Positions 1 to 12,700 of a stretch of 64,000 nt of DNA are shown in pieces. Position numbers and translations under genes: made by a program. The stretch is from NCBI GenBank assembly GCA_028583605.1, contig CM053331.1, forward strand, positions 13,438,857 to 13,502,856, written 5' to 3'. The notes below the pieces were generated by a model that saw only the letters and a program-made list of their open reading frames with translations, was not told the origin of the DNA and searched no databases. This DNA is from Dastarcus helophoroides. Its lineage: Eukaryota > Arthropoda > Insecta > Coleoptera > Bothrideridae. Each line of letters starts with the position of its first letter. The stretch's first letter is position 1.

Positions 1-840
1 ACCATAACTATGAACATTAGACATGTGTATTTGTGAAATGAAAGGGGTTGACAAGTTAAAAGTATTTCCTTTTTATTGTAAACTTATTATGTTATTTACT
101 ATAATTTTTTTTACTGGATCTTGCACGCAATAGCGTGATTCCAACCATTACGTCAAAATAATGAACGTGTAGTACACATTCAGGAATTACGCTTTGTACC
201 TCTTTGTTTCCTGTATTTTCATTGATAATTCTTTTACGGTCGAATATATTTTTTTTTTGTCGAACTGATAAATAAACTTATATATTTCATGATTTTGGAA
301 ATTTATTTGAGGAATAACTATGATTGGAATTGGATGTATGTGTATGTTATGTCAAAGATGTCAAAGCGCAAATAATTTATCATTTTGTTTTTAAGAATCC
401 AATTTAGGCATATGCCGATTTGTAAATTATCGCAACGAATTCTACGTGGCAAAATTATCTATTTATTTAGTTTGTTAGGTCAATATCTAGCTACATACAC
501 ATATGACTTCCTGATGAAGTGACATTATTTTTAGTAGCAGTTCGTGATGCAGTAATCGTAAAACCTTTGACACCTAGTCATAAGACGAAAACTACCGAAA
601 GGCTTTGCATTTATTAACGAAACAGCCGTTTACCATTTATAGCCTAAAATAAGAAAGTAGCGATTTAGTGTAAAAATACGACACATAAATTAATCATCTA
701 AGTACATTTCATACAACTAAAACTTTCTGGTATACTCTCCTTGAAATTGATTGCTGACAGACTTTTACTTGCCATAACATTTTGTGATTTAAGATACATG
801 AATTAAACAAAATATTAGATTTAGATACATCTAGTTTAGG
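1..840. other. AT-rich non-coding stretch, nothing recognised
   Basis: No open frame of note, no inverted or tandem repeat that I could find, and no similarity to the other repeats in the window. It reads as ordinary AT-rich intergenic or intronic DNA. Confidence 0.5.
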
Positions 841-878
841 CCCGTAACCAGGGTCTTTTTTTGGCAGGGGGGGGGGGG
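841..878. repeat. possible repeat end: CGTAACCAGGG motif followed by a G12 run
   Basis: CCCGTAACCAGGG is followed within 20 bases by twelve consecutive G (867-878). A similar arrangement, CGTAGCCAGG then eight C, occurs at 44553-44580. Such motif-plus-homopolymer pairs look like the end of a dispersed repeat, but no partner end or target duplication was found here, so the element type is unknown. Confidence 0.3.
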
Positions 879-1259
879 CTGCGATCCTTCTGCTAAAACT
901 ACCTAGTCTTTGGTTGCGTTTAGGTTAGAGCTAAGAAGCCACGCTCCAATGCTACTTTACTATTAATATTATTATTATTGTATACAAGTATACTAAAATA
1001 TAAGAAAAATACACTAAAAACATTTCTAGGGTCTAACTCTTTTAACATTCGACAAAGTAATTTAATAACAATGTTGCCTATTTATCTTTATTTAATTTCT
1101 AAATAAAAACAGATGTGTGGGGAACATGAAAATTACTCGAAAGATATTCCTATTTTTAAATTTATCTTTGAACTGTCTTCTATAATCTGCATTTGTGTAT
1201 GAAAAATGCCTCTAGAAAGTGAGCTATTTAAAGACATATTTTGAAGTTAGCAGGAAAAT

Positions 1260-3170
1260 AATCCTTTTTTTAAAATTTTTTTCAAAATTCGATTAAATTC
1301 ATAATTTTAACTTTTATCTCAAATTTAAAGTTTGCACTCGAACATTTAGAAATTGGATATTCTTTCTAAATTCTGGGAGATTAGTTTTTTAAGTTCAAAA
1401 TTCCTCTTAGCATCCAACTCTTTTCCCAACTGGCAACAATTTTAATTCCTACGTTTTTTATTTTGGGCAATTTTGGGAATTATTGTTGCTATCTGAATTT
1501 GCAATGTCGAAATGCATTTGATTCTTCCGAATTTCGAAAAAAAGTTTTTGCTAAAAGTTATTTATCGTTTTTTTTTAAGTTTCACCTTTAATCTCAAAAA
1601 TTTCGACCTTTTTTGGAAATTTTCAATTTGAATTAGATTTTTTGTTAAATGCGAAGTATGCTAATACTTTTACTTTTTTTATCAAAATTGAAAGTTTAAC
1701 ATCTTGGTATTTGATTCAAACCCAAAAATATTTTTTTAAACTTTGATTATTTCTAGAAATCTAAAAATTTTGCCAAAATTTTTGTGAAAAATGTCAGATA
1801 TCGAAATTCTGAATTTAATCTTGAGTTTTTTAAATTTGGAATTTTAATTCGGAACATTTAGAATGGACAAACTCATTCTCGAAAAAGTTTAATTGAGACC
1901 GTGTTTATGCTTAAAAATAACCAGAATTTATTATTCAACATTTCTGAAAACTTTAACTTTTTCAGAAATTTTTCAATTTCCGAACAAAAAGTAGAATATG
2001 CTAATTCGTAACAAATATACCTGTTCGAACTCGAAATTTTTAGTTTTTTAAATTTGAAATTTTGGAAATACGGTGACATTTAGAAAAGGTTAGAATTTAA
2101 AATCTCTAATTTCCAAAAGATAAAATCTATTAACAAAAACTAATAACTAATAACACTCAACATTTTGTCTTGAAACAAAATTCAAAAAATAAACTTTGAT
2201 ATTTCCTGAAACTTTTAGTGTTTCCTCAAAAAGCCAGGGGATTTTTTAAAATTAAATATCTAGAAAGAAAGTCAAAATATTCTGAAGAAGTCTGAATTTT
2301 GAACCAGTGTTAATGTAAAAGTTTTGAAAAATAAAGTCATTTTTTTTTCAAAATTTCGACTTTAATCTTGACATTTTTAAACTCGTCATAAAAAGTTGTA
2401 AAAGATTTATAAATCAAGTTTTTCTAAAAATATTAATTCAAAATTGAAATGTCGTGATTAAAAATAAAAAATTTCTTAATTAAAGTTGAAATTTGATAAC
2501 TAAGATAGAAATTCCAATATTTGTTTGGACTTGGAAGTCGAATTTTGGAGAAGTCGTAGTCAAAATATGAACAAATCAACTTCATAACAAAAAATTTCAA
2601 AATTTTTTATTATGAAGCTAAAACTCTTTGAAAAAATATCGAATTAAGCTGATGGGTTAAAGCTATTAAAAAAATCCTGAATTTTCCAACTTAAAAATGT
2701 TAAGTTTTGTGTAAAACTCAAAATTTTTAAAAGAATCGACATTTTAGACATTTTTTTTAAAGTTCAATCGCAATGTTAAAAAAATTATAGAAGGAATTCG
2801 TTAAAATAACTATTATCACAAAATCCAAGTTTTTCCCAAAATTTGGTGTTAAATCTTGAATAATCGCTTGTATAAATTTTCACTTCTTTTCAAAATTTGA
2901 ATTTTTTTTCAAAATGGGGAGTTTAAGCTTGAAAAACGTGCAAAATTCAACATTATTTTCATAAAATTTAAAACGTAAGATTGAAATTTCAAATAAAAAA
3001 AAGAAACTTCAAAAAAAGTTTAAATTTTTCTAGAAGCGAAATCTCACATTTAAAAATCAAAATTTTGGAAACAACTCGAATGAATTTAAGGTAAGTATCT
3101 TAAGATTTGAAAATTCAAGGAAGAACTCGAAATTTTAAGAACTTCTTTATTTAAAAATGGTGGAATTCGT
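1260..3170. repeat. degenerate AT-rich repeat block (mainly T-rich polarity)
   Basis: Loose repetition of AAAATTTCGA-type cores separated by T-runs, with recurring words such as TTTCGACC, AAATTTGAAATTTT and TCAAAATTTCGAC. On the + strand the T-rich polarity dominates until about 2850, after which A-rich copies appear. Short open frames here (for example 1873-2079 on the - strand) are rich in Phe, Lys, Leu and Asn and are by-products of composition, not genes. Confidence 0.7.
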
Positions 3171-3179
3171 CATTATTCA

Positions 3180-3840
3180 TCTACACTAATATTAGCAAGA
3201 GAAAACTTTTGATCGATGGAAAAACCTAATCATCGACACACAGCCATAACTATTAAAGTCAGAAACATAAAATTTGGAAAAAAGATTTCTTTCATAATGT
3301 AGATGAGCAATCAGAGGGTATTTTTGAAAATCCCTCCTCTAAGGGGGCAGAAACGGGGTGAAATGAAGTTAGGAAATTGGTATGGAATAGAGTTAATAAG
3401 GCATTTTAAAATTTTAACTTTCGTGTAAAAAATCTATTAAAAAAATATTAGACATGTATTTAGTCGATTTTAACATTTCAGCCCCTAAAGGCGTCTTGTG
3501 AACCGAAATTTTGTATAAATAATCTGTGAAAGAAATAATGAAACCCGTGTTCCGCCGATTTTAGTAACTTAAGTTTTAAGGGATAAAAGGGGTATCAAAA
3601 ATTTGTAAGAACAAAATTAGAAGAACGCTTTTTATAACCCTGAATTGTGTATAAAGAATGAAATAAATAATTACTGGGCACATACATACGTGGACGATTT
3701 TAATACTCAACATCCAAAGGGGCGAAAGGGGTATCAAAGTTTAACATAACATAGTTTAAATCTCTCTGTAAAGAATGAAAGTGTTAAAGAAATGACTAAA
3801 CACTACGATTTAAAAAATATAAGCCCCAAGCTGGGTGAAA
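3180..3840 (+). repeat. degenerate tandem repeat, units about 107-138 bp
   Basis: A phrase of the type CGATTTTAA...CCCCTAAAGGGG.GAAAGGGGTATCAAA recurs near 3340, 3478, 3585, 3717 and 3830, followed each time by a diverged TGTATAAA-GAATGAAA-type segment. Spacing runs from about 107 to 138 bp. Units are strongly diverged, so the array is old. It does not resemble the flanking AT-rich repeat. Confidence 0.5.
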
Positions 3841-6650
3841 AAGGATATTTCATTGAATATTGAAAAACTTAAAATTCTGTTTTATATAAAATTTAGGTTT
3901 TCAAAAACAATTTTTTTCGAACAAAGCTAAATTTTAAAACGTAAATATTTCCAAAAACATTAAAAACTTCAAAAGGTTAAAATTCTGAGAAATTTTAAAA
4001 AAGGTGGAAAATTTGAAAAAAGAATTATGAAAATAAGGTGGAATTAAAAAAAGGTACAAATATTTAAAAAAAAACAGAAAAAAGTCAGAATTTGGATAAA
4101 AACCCTAAATTTTTAAATTCTAGCTTTGAAGAAAGTCAGAGTTTCGAGAAAAAGTCAAAATTTTGTAAAATGATTGGAATTGAAGAAATATTGAGGAATA
4201 TGATAAACTTCCAAATTTTTGAAGTTTACATTAAGAAAAGGTTTCAGAAATTTTAAAAAGTATAAATTTATATAAAATTATTGTTATTATTATTATATAA
4301 AATTTATATATAAAAATCAAAACCTCAAACAAACATAGCATTGTTAAGAATCGAAGTTTTCGAAAAAAGTCAGAATTCTGAAAAATCTAAATTTTGAAGT
4401 TTCGAAATTTCAGAAAACTAAGTAAATATTTTTAATTAATTAATAAAGATTAAAGAAATGAATATTTCAAAAAAAAATCATAATTTTGAAAAAAAGTAAA
4501 AACAAAATGAAATTAAAAAAAAAATGATTGCAATGTTCACAAAAAACAGAAACTTTAAAAAATTAAAATTTACACAAAAACAAGTAAATATTGTTGTTGA
4601 AGGTTTCAACAAAAATGAATTTTAAAAAAATGATTGCAACGTTAACAAAAAGCGGAAAGGTGTCAGTAAAATGAATTTTTCAAAAAAGACAAAATTCTGA
4701 AAAAAAGTAAAAACAAAGTAACATTTTTTAAAAATTGTTGGTAAAATTCACTAAAAGTAAAATTCTCAATAAAAGTCGAAGTCTTAATAAAAAAGGAAAA
4801 TACTAAAAAGGTCAAAACTTTGACAGATTCTAACTTTTAAAAAACTTTAACGAAGACAAAATTGTCGAAAAATTTGTAAGAAATTGAATTTAAAGGAAAA
4901 AATAAAAACATAGGGAAACTGTCAACATTTGGAACAAAGATCGGAATTTTAAAGTCTTTATTTAAAAAATAAATTAAAGTTTTTAAAATTTGAAATTCAT
5001 ATTCTCAAAAAACTTAAAATCTCTAAGAGAAGACATAATTCTAAAAAAAGTCAATACTTTTTGAAAGAGTAAGAAATTTGAAAAAAAAAATTTGTTTTTT
5101 AGGAGTATACAAATAACAATTTTCATCAAAGTGAAGATTTTTAAAAGTAATATTTTTCAAATAGTAAAATTTACAGAAAATTTTTCACAACGAAATTGGG
5201 TCCAAGATTTGAAAGAAGTCGAAATTTTTTAAGGGACAACTTTTTTAAAATGAGTTAAAATGTTGAGAAAAAACCGAAATGAAAAAAAACATGAAGATTT
5301 CGAATTTTTCTTAACGAAATTGGGTCAAAGAGTTGAAAGAAGTCAAAATTTTGAAAGGGTCAACTTTCTTAAAATGAGTAAAAAACCGAAATAAAAAAAG
5401 TGAAGATTTTGGAAAACTGGAAACTTAAAAATTTTCAAAGGAAGTCAAAATTTTCAATAAATTCGAAAACTTCAAGTTAAAATTTTTAAAAAATATCAAA
5501 TTCAAAATATTCTTCATTTCAGGTAAAAATTGAAGTCTTGGAAAAGCCTATATTTAAAAAAAAATGAATATGTTATAAATTAGAAATTTTCAAGAAAAAT
5601 TGAAAGTAGGTAAAAAAGCCGTATTTTTCAAAAAAATTGAAACTTCGAAAAAAGAGATAATTATTTTCAAAAAGGTCGAAATTTTCAAAAAGCTCAATTT
5701 TTTAAAAATATTAGATTTTATTCAAAAAATTTCAAAACTTTCAAACAAGAAGGACATTAAAAACAAGCCCATTTTGTTAAAAAGTGAAAATTTTGAAAAA
5801 TTTTAATTTTTAAAAGATACAAAATTTGGAATAAAATTAATATTGTAAAAAAGTGAAAATTTTCCAATAAAATTTTCAAAAAAAGAACACCAAAGGTTAA
5901 AAATTGGAAATAGTAGCGAAATTTTCATAAAAATCGAAATTTTCAAGAAGGTAGAATTTACAACAAAATAAAAATTTCGAAAAAAAGTCGAAAAAACTCA
6001 AAAAGCTTCATAAATAGTAAAATTTTGAAAAGAAGTACATTTTGAAATAGTTAAAATTTTCAGATTAAATCAAAATTTCGGAAAGACGTCAAAATATTGA
6101 AAAAAATAGAAAGTTTGGAATAAGTGGAAATTGTTTAAAAAAATAGAAATTAAAAATATCGAAAATTTCCAAAAAGGAGTCCAATTCTTCAAGAAAAGTA
6201 GAACATTTCAAAAAGTGTTGAAAGCATCAAATAGTCAAATTTCTGAAGAAAAGCCGAAATATTTATTAAGAAGTCGAAAATTTCAGAAACATAAATAATT
6301 TGAGAAAAAAATCGCAAATTTGAAAAAGTCAGCTTCCAAAAAATTAAATCATAAAAAAATCAACATTTTCATATAAATCAGAATTTAAAAAATATCTTAG
6401 TTTTGAAAGAAAAAGTCGAAATTATCAAAAAATATGTTTTTTTTTTTGAGTTACAATTTTCAAAAAAGGTCGCATTTCTAAAAAAATTCATGATTCAACA
6501 AGTCGAAGTTTCGAGAAAATTTTGAAGTTCTGAAAAAAAACTGATGTTTTCAAATAAAAATCGAAATTTAGGAAAAAAACCGGAATAGTCGATAAAAGTC
6601 AACATTTTCAAAAAGAGTGGTTTTTCCTCAAAGTTAGAATTAAAAATTTG
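3840..6650. repeat. degenerate AT-rich repeat block (A-rich polarity)
   Basis: Same core as the 1260-3170 block but in the opposite polarity: TCGAAATTTT and GAAATTTTCAAAAAGTCG-type words repeat at roughly 20-30 bp. No inverted-repeat boundaries were recognised. The lysine/phenylalanine-rich frame at 5600-5806 reflects composition only. Confidence 0.7.
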
Positions 6651-7817
6651 CATACAAATAAATACCAATTAGTTATGTGAAAAACAATTTCGTTCTTATA
6701 ATTGGTCCACTTTCAACCACAAGCGATCATAGTAACTTATATAAGATGCAGAGCATAACTACCAGGAGATCTTGCAGAAAAAATGCTGAAATTCGTTATT
6801 TTAGGTGCGAGAGATTCAAATTTTGACACACCTCCTCCAAAATCTTTCAAACGGAAGTGGGGGTCAAGTCATATGTCATTGAAATGGATTTTTGGTTCTC
6901 TAAAATACTGGGGCTCCGTTTTTGAAATTCGGTCAATTCTTTTAGTTTAGAAGCTAGGAAGTCTTAAAGTCTAACAGTGATAATTTCTAGAAAAACGCAA
7001 AAAGTATATCGATTTTATTTATTTTTTTTTTCGTTTATTTTTTTTTTTTTTTTCGTTTTTTCGTTTTTACAATCACATATTGCTGGAGATTATTTCAGCT
7101 TGTTTGTATTTTTTGTGGATAAAAAATTAATTAATTTTTGCATTTTTCGAAAAGCTACCAATTAAACTTTAAGATCTTCTAAAACCGAATTCAGAAACGA
7201 AGGCCAGTGTATAGAGAATCATAAAATTATCAGTGATGTATCATCGGTTGGCATTATTATTTCTTTAACTTTTTTAGGTTTAGTTATTTCTTATAACGAC
7301 CCATGAGATTAAAAAAGATTACCATATCAATTTAAGGTATTTAAAATTTTTTGTTTAACAAGCTATCCAATAATTGATTGCGGTTCACTGCCGTCTATAA
7401 TTTCCTTGTTTTGATAGTGATAAAGTATACTTGCTAGTGGGTAATTTTTCTTTCAGTAAGCCGTTAAAAAACAATTTGTTGTAAATATAGCTTCTCGATA
7501 CTATGGTGTAATTTGAAAGAACAACACAGTTTATCTTAATGTAATTTTGGCTCGAAGGAAAATATCATAAAGAAGTCTAAAGACGCCGGCTACAAATTGT
7601 TTCCTCCATTTATTAAACAATGCAAACAAAAGGTGGTCCATTTAAATGTTGTTAACTCGCGGCGTGTTCCGGTATCTTTATTTAGAATGTAATCAGGCTG
7701 CAAGTTGTCTTTGAATTTCTTTAGCATATTGCAAAATACTCTTCTCTTTGATTATTTCCCGGAACAGTGAGTTTTTGCATTCTACGTAACTTGTCTGGGG
7801 CAAACATTATTTAAATT
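6650..7817. other. AT-rich non-coding stretch, nothing recognised
   Basis: Contains a T-rich run at about 7015-7070 with interspersed C and G, but no gene, no clear repeat unit and no inverted termini. The small + strand frame at 6977-7165 is a translation of the T-run. Confidence 0.4.
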
Positions 7818-7819
7818 TA

Positions 7820-9455
7820 TACAGTGCTAGTCTGCATCTTGGAATAAATCAAAGACAATTTTTTTTTCGGAAATATGCTCAGAGACGTCGTGGGAATATT
7901 TTTTGCAGAATGTCCCAAATTTAAGATATGACGTCATCGACAATTTTTTTAAATGGCAACCCTATTTTTTTGTTGACTATTCTTAAAGGGTATATCAAGT
8001 TACAGATGCGTACCAATTTTCTTGTTATTTAAAAGATATTTACAAATTTAATAACTAATTCGAAAAATCAAGAAATTTAATTCAATTCACTGCAATTTTT
8101 ATAAAGTTTAAAAATCGCGTATCAGAAGGTATTCGTTTGACATTTTTTGTTGACGTCTTATCACAATCTTATAAAAAAGTTAATAAAAACAAATAAGAGT
8201 AGTATCATATTGATCGAAGAGGCTATTATACATATGTCGTTTAGTGAGAAACGTCATTTATTAAAAAAATCGACCAAAATCCCGTACTTAATTGGAACCC
8301 ACAAGATTGAAATTTTAATAATGATTGGCTACTGAGATAGGACAATAACACAAAATGAAGTTATTCGTTTATTTAGAGAGAAGTATCCTGATTTACCGCC
8401 CATATCGCAAAGTACTGTAAGCTAGATTGAAAAACAGTTTCCGGAAAATGGGCATTTAAGAAAAACAAGTAATCCCCGTCAGAATGCGCTCAATGAAGAT
8501 GTCAAAATTAATGTACTTCTCTGTCTAAGAAAGTCCTCATCCTTATAGAATGACAATCCCCAATGCTTTGAAGATGAGCCGGATAGAAGACTCCAGTTTT
8601 GCGAAAAAATTGTGGATCTACTGGACATAAATGTTTTAAGCATAGAAAATATTCTGCTTTCAGATAAATCTGGGCAAACAACAACCCACACTGGATGAGG
8701 GAAGTCCACACTCAACATCCAGAGACAGTCAATGTTTGGGCAAGGATTGTTGGTGATCGAGTTATAGGACCAATTTTCTTCCAAGGAAATCTCAATGGAG
8801 CAGGATATTTAAAATTCTTACTGGAAGAGCTAATTCCTGATTTAGCTATTCTGTTTCCTGATCTGGTCGAAGCTACTGTCCCGAATAGAAATATCTGATT
8901 TCAACAAGACGGTGCCCCTCGTCATTTTGCTAGACTTGTCCGTAAGTATCGGGATGATGGATTTCTAGGCAGGTAAAAGAGGTAAAAGAGGACCTTTTAA
9001 ATGACCATCCAGGTCTCCCGAATTAACACCTATGGACTATTTCTTATGGGGGTATTTGAAGAGCCAAGTTTTTAAGACTAAACCTGCAAATATTGAGGAG
9101 TTGAAAGGACGAATAAGACAGGAGTGAAGACTAATTTCCCCGAAGTAGTTAGAAATGTTCAAAACGAGTTTCAGTTCCGTTTAGGGTATTGTCACTTAGT
9201 AAATGGACAACATTTTGAACATTTATTGAAAAAAGATTATTGACTTAAATCAGATTCCTTGATTTTTCAAATTAGTTAAATATCTTTTAAATGACAAGAA
9301 ATAAAAAATTGAAATTTAATATGCATGTGTAACTTGATATATCGTTTAAGAATATTCAAGAAAAAAATAGGGTTGCTATTTAAAATATCATCGATGACGT
9401 CATATCTTAAATTTGGGACATTCTGTATAAAATTTTCCTACAGATTAGCACTGTA
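7820..9455 (+). mobile_element. IS630-Tc1-mariner superfamily element with long inverted repeats, decayed
   Basis: The two ends are TATACAGTGCTAGTCTG (left) and the inverse complement TATACAGTGCTAATCTG (right), flanked by TA. Similarity between the arms continues inward for about 230 bp, sharing AGAATGTCCCAAATTTAAG, ATGACGTCATCGA and the AAAAGATATTTA region; the left arm has some 55 extra bases. TA targets and the transposase remnant inside both point to the IS630-Tc1-mariner superfamily. Not expected to be mobile because the transposase is broken in several places. Confidence 0.8.
8147..9130 (+). pseudogene. broken IS630-Tc1-mariner transposase
   Basis: A DDE/D transposase remnant inside the inverted-repeat element at 7820-9455. 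The N-terminal part (about 8147-8470) has helix-turn-helix-type sequence including the segment RLFREKYPDLPPISQSTVS. The C-terminal part (8695-9120) carries VNVWARIVGDRVIGPIFF, then QQDGAPRHFAR, which holds a catalytic Asp, and later SPELTPMDYFLWGYLK. In-frame stops at 8333-8335, 8422-8424 and 8896-8898, a frame change near 8545 and a shortened region around the first catalytic Asp (SDKSG, about 8660) make it non-functional. The WGYLK-type ending resembles proteins usually labelled Tc3-like in insect genomes; I cannot assign the exact subfamily. Confidence 0.8.
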
Positions 9456-9457
9456 TA

Positions 9458-9961
9458 CATAAGTAGAAGGCCGATTTAGTCGATTTAGGTTAGTCTTTAG
9501 AAATTTTATGCTCTCTATACTCGTAACTGTCTTTTTTGTAAAATTTATTTAGTCAACTTGTCAATTTGATATTGGACATTATTATTGACAAATACGAAAA
9601 TCTTGATTTTTTGGTATAAAACTAGTTATGTCTCGGTTTTTTTTTTGCACCAAATAAATTACTATAGCGTTTTAGAGAGAAGATACCTTCTCTTAATAAT
9701 GATATAACATATTTCCGTTTTAAAATTGTAATTATCTCCTAAATTCACCAGTGTGAAAACAGCGGCCAAAATCTCGCAGCTATTTTTACGAAAATACCCG
9801 AACATCCATAGGCGTACATGGTATGCAGGTACAGTATTAAGTACTGGTAACGAATAACGAGATATCGAACCATCTTGGCTCGGAATAAAATATTGGTAAA
9901 ATTATCATAACTAACAAAGCCATTGAGCTAACCATATCAAGCTTTATCATTCTAACTTAAT
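9458..9961. other. AT-rich non-coding stretch, nothing recognised
   Basis: No gene, repeat or inverted termini seen between the two DNA elements. Confidence 0.4.
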
Positions 9962-10915
9962 TAAAATAGGTATTTAACTGCTAGAATTTCACTGACAGAG
10001 GAGTTCCACGGGGTAAAATCTACCCCTATGTTTTTTTATGTGAAAAACATTTAAAAAATGGGGCGTTTGGTAGTTATGAATTTTTTAATGCTTTTCACTT
10101 AGGGGTTGATTTCACCCCCTGAGACCCCTCTTCAGTAAATGAGCTTTAAGCAGGTAGTTATTTATATTATTTGGGATAAAATATCAAAGTTTAATTTGGT
10201 TACCTCAAGACGTTTGGTAGTTATGAATTTTTTAATATTTTTCACGTAGGGGTAGATTTCACCCTCTGGAATCCCTCGTTAGTAAACAAACTTCTAGCTG
10301 TTGATTTCTCATATTAATTAGGATAAAATGTCCAAGTTTAATTTGGTTACATTGAGGCGTTTGGTACTTATGAATTTTTTAATGTTTTTCACTTGGGGGT
10401 AGATTTTACCCCCTGGAACCCCTCGTCAGAAAATAAACTTTTAGCTGGTGATTTCTTATATTAATTAGGATAAAATATAGAAGTCTAATTTGGTTACCTC
10501 AAGGCGTTTGGTAGTTATGAATTTTTAATGTTTTTCATTTAGAGGTAGATTTCACCCTCTGGGACCCCTTGTCAGTAAATAGGCTTCTAGCTGGTAATCT
10601 CCTATAGTAATTAGGGTAAAATATAGAAGTTTAATTCGGTTACCTCAAGGGGTTTGGTAGTTATGGATTTTTTAATATTTTCCATTTAGGGGTAGAATTC
10701 ACCCCCTGAAACCCCTTGTTAGTAAATAAGCTTTTAGTTGCTAATTTTCTATATTAATTAGGATAAAATAGCAAAGTTTAAATTCGTTATCTCGAGGCGT
10801 TTGATAGTTATGAAATTTTTAATGTTTTTCACATAAGAAATAACATAGGGGTACATTTTATTCCGTGGGACCCCTCGTCAGTCAGTGAAATTCTAGCAGT
10901 TAAATACCTATTTTA
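9962..10915. mobile_element. non-autonomous inverted-repeat element with an internal 147-bp tandem array
   Basis: The ends read TAAAATAGGTATTTAACTGC at 9962 and its inverse complement ending at 10915; inverted similarity goes on for about 95 bp per arm (CTAGAATTTCACTGAC, then CCACGG..TAAAAT.TACCCCTATG, then TATGTGAAAAACAT). TA sits at both outer limits, so a TA target is possible. Between the arms lies an array of 147-bp direct repeats, and part of the arm itself is an inverted partial copy of that unit. There is no coding capacity. It could be a MITE with an expanded internal satellite or a fold-back element. Confidence 0.75.
10061..10880 (+). repeat. tandem array of a 147-bp unit, about 6 copies
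   Basis: The marker GCGTTTGGTAGTTATGAAT falls at 10063, 10210, 10357, 10504, 10650 and 10797, that is at steps of 147, 147, 147, 146 and 147 bp. Each unit also contains TTTTTCACTTAGGGGTAGATTT, then a CACCCCCTGGGACCCCT-type segment, a TCAGTAAATAAGCTTCTAGCT-type segment and ATTAATTAGGATAAAATA. The units differ by scattered substitutions while the length is almost constant. Confidence 0.85.
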
Positions 10916-10929
10916 GTTTTATTCTCATA

Positions 10930-12700
10930 TAATGTCGACTAGCTTCAAAATTTCAATTTTTTTCGAATTTTGAGATTCAAACCCGAACTTTTGTGTTAAA
11001 AATTCGATTTTTTTTAAAGCCCGAGTTTTTTATGCATTTCAACTTTTTTCATAACTATTTTGGCTTAAACTGGATATTTTTAAATTTTTTCTTAAATGTT
11101 TAACTTTATAATGAAAATTTCGCCTTTTTATTCGAAATTTTATCGTTGATCCCAAAATTTTCATTTTGTTCTAGAAATTTGAATTCAGAAGTTGAAATCA
11201 GGTTTTTTTTAGGATTTTTCACATTTATCTTCAAAATTTCCATTGTAATTCAAAATTTCGAATCTTTGCTCAAAATATCCACTTCAATCTTGACATTTAG
11301 ATATTAGTTGTAAAATCCTAGATTAAATTTGAAATTTTATTTTTCCTATTCGTGTAGGTTTTTAATTCGAAATAACGTTCTTTCAAGGAAAAATATTTAG
11401 AAGATATTTAAGTCGAGTCAATTAACAATTTGAAAAAGCAAATCGTTACTAATATTTTTCGAAATTTAGACTTTAATTTCTTCGACTTTATTTGGAAGTT
11501 TTAAACTTTTGACCTAAATGTTTTTTTTAATTTATTTAACATTTCTTCGGCCCAGTTTGGAAATATTTAAATTTTTAAATAAATTAAAAAAACATAATAT
11601 TTCCGGTCAATAAGGGTCTACCATGAAGAATTTTGACCTAAATGTTAAATATTTGAGTTTTTATCAAAGTTTAAACTTCTAATTTTCAGCTTTTGTAAGT
11701 ATTATTTAAAGGTAAAATTTCGAATTTCAGAGATTCAAGTCTTCGAGAAAAAAAGATTGTAATTTCTAAAAAAAATTAAATTAAAAATTCTGTTATCCTA
11801 AATTTCAAAAAACGTTACATTTTTTGACAAAAGCTTTTTCAAACATTTGTATTTGTGTAGAATTTTTGTAGTGTTAGCGAAATTTTCAAAAAAAAGTCTA
11901 ATATTCTAGATCAAGGTCAGTATTTCGGAACTAATGTAGAAGTTTTGAGAGCCCCTTTTTCAATATTATTGTTTTTCAAATTTTGATTGGTTTTTGAAAA
12001 TCCTATGTTTAAATAAATGTAAAATTCTTATTTTTTACTTCTTATGTTTTAATCCGAAACTTCTAGCAAGAATATCAGAATTTTGAGAGGATAAAATCCA
12101 GATTTTTGAGAAAGTTTAAATTTCAAGCAAAAGTAAAAAAAAAATTATTATTAAACAAAATTTTTCAAATTTTCAGTTCTCATCCCCAAAGAAATATTCT
12201 AGATGATTTTAATTTTTAAGTGAAAGTCGATATTTGTGTTGATGAGAATTCCGAGTTTAAACTTCAAATTATAAAACTCGAATGTTTCAGTTTTTTTATA
12301 AATTTTAATCTTTTCTCAAAATTTTGCCTCTTTTCTTTCAATTTCCTCTAAAATTTTATTTTTATAAATTCTAGATTTTTTCTGAAAACGCGAATTCTCA
12401 AAATTCAGAGTTTGAGTTGAAATTTTTAAATTCAATAATTTGATAATTTTTAATAAATGTGAAGATTAAAATGGAGATTTTGAGTAAAACATCAACATTT
12501 AAAAATAAACGAATTTAACTTCATAATGCTGACGTTGTTCTCAAATTTATGACAATGACTTAAAATTTCCATTTTTTAGAGAAATTCAGGTGAGATCTTG
12601 AGTTCGAAAGTTAAACATTCGAAAAAAGTCTGGGATAAATTCCAAATTTTCAAAAAGTATTATTTATAAACGATAAGTTTAAACCAGTATTTCAATTTAT
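10930..12700. repeat. degenerate AT-rich repeat block (mainly T-rich polarity)
   Basis: AAAATTTCGACTTT/TTCAAAATTTTC-type words repeat irregularly, grading into less ordered AT-rich DNA toward 12700. It starts directly after the right end of the 147-bp-array element. Confidence 0.6.

Noticed and set aside
1873..5806. Open frames within AT-rich blocks (for example 1873-2079 - and 5600-5806 +)
   Set aside because: Composition is almost only Phe, Lys, Leu, Asn and Ile, frames follow the repeat cores, and equal frames occur on both strands throughout the blocks.
10061..10880. CRISPR-like array
   Set aside because: The 147-bp units are contiguous tandem copies without unique spacers, in a eukaryotic setting.
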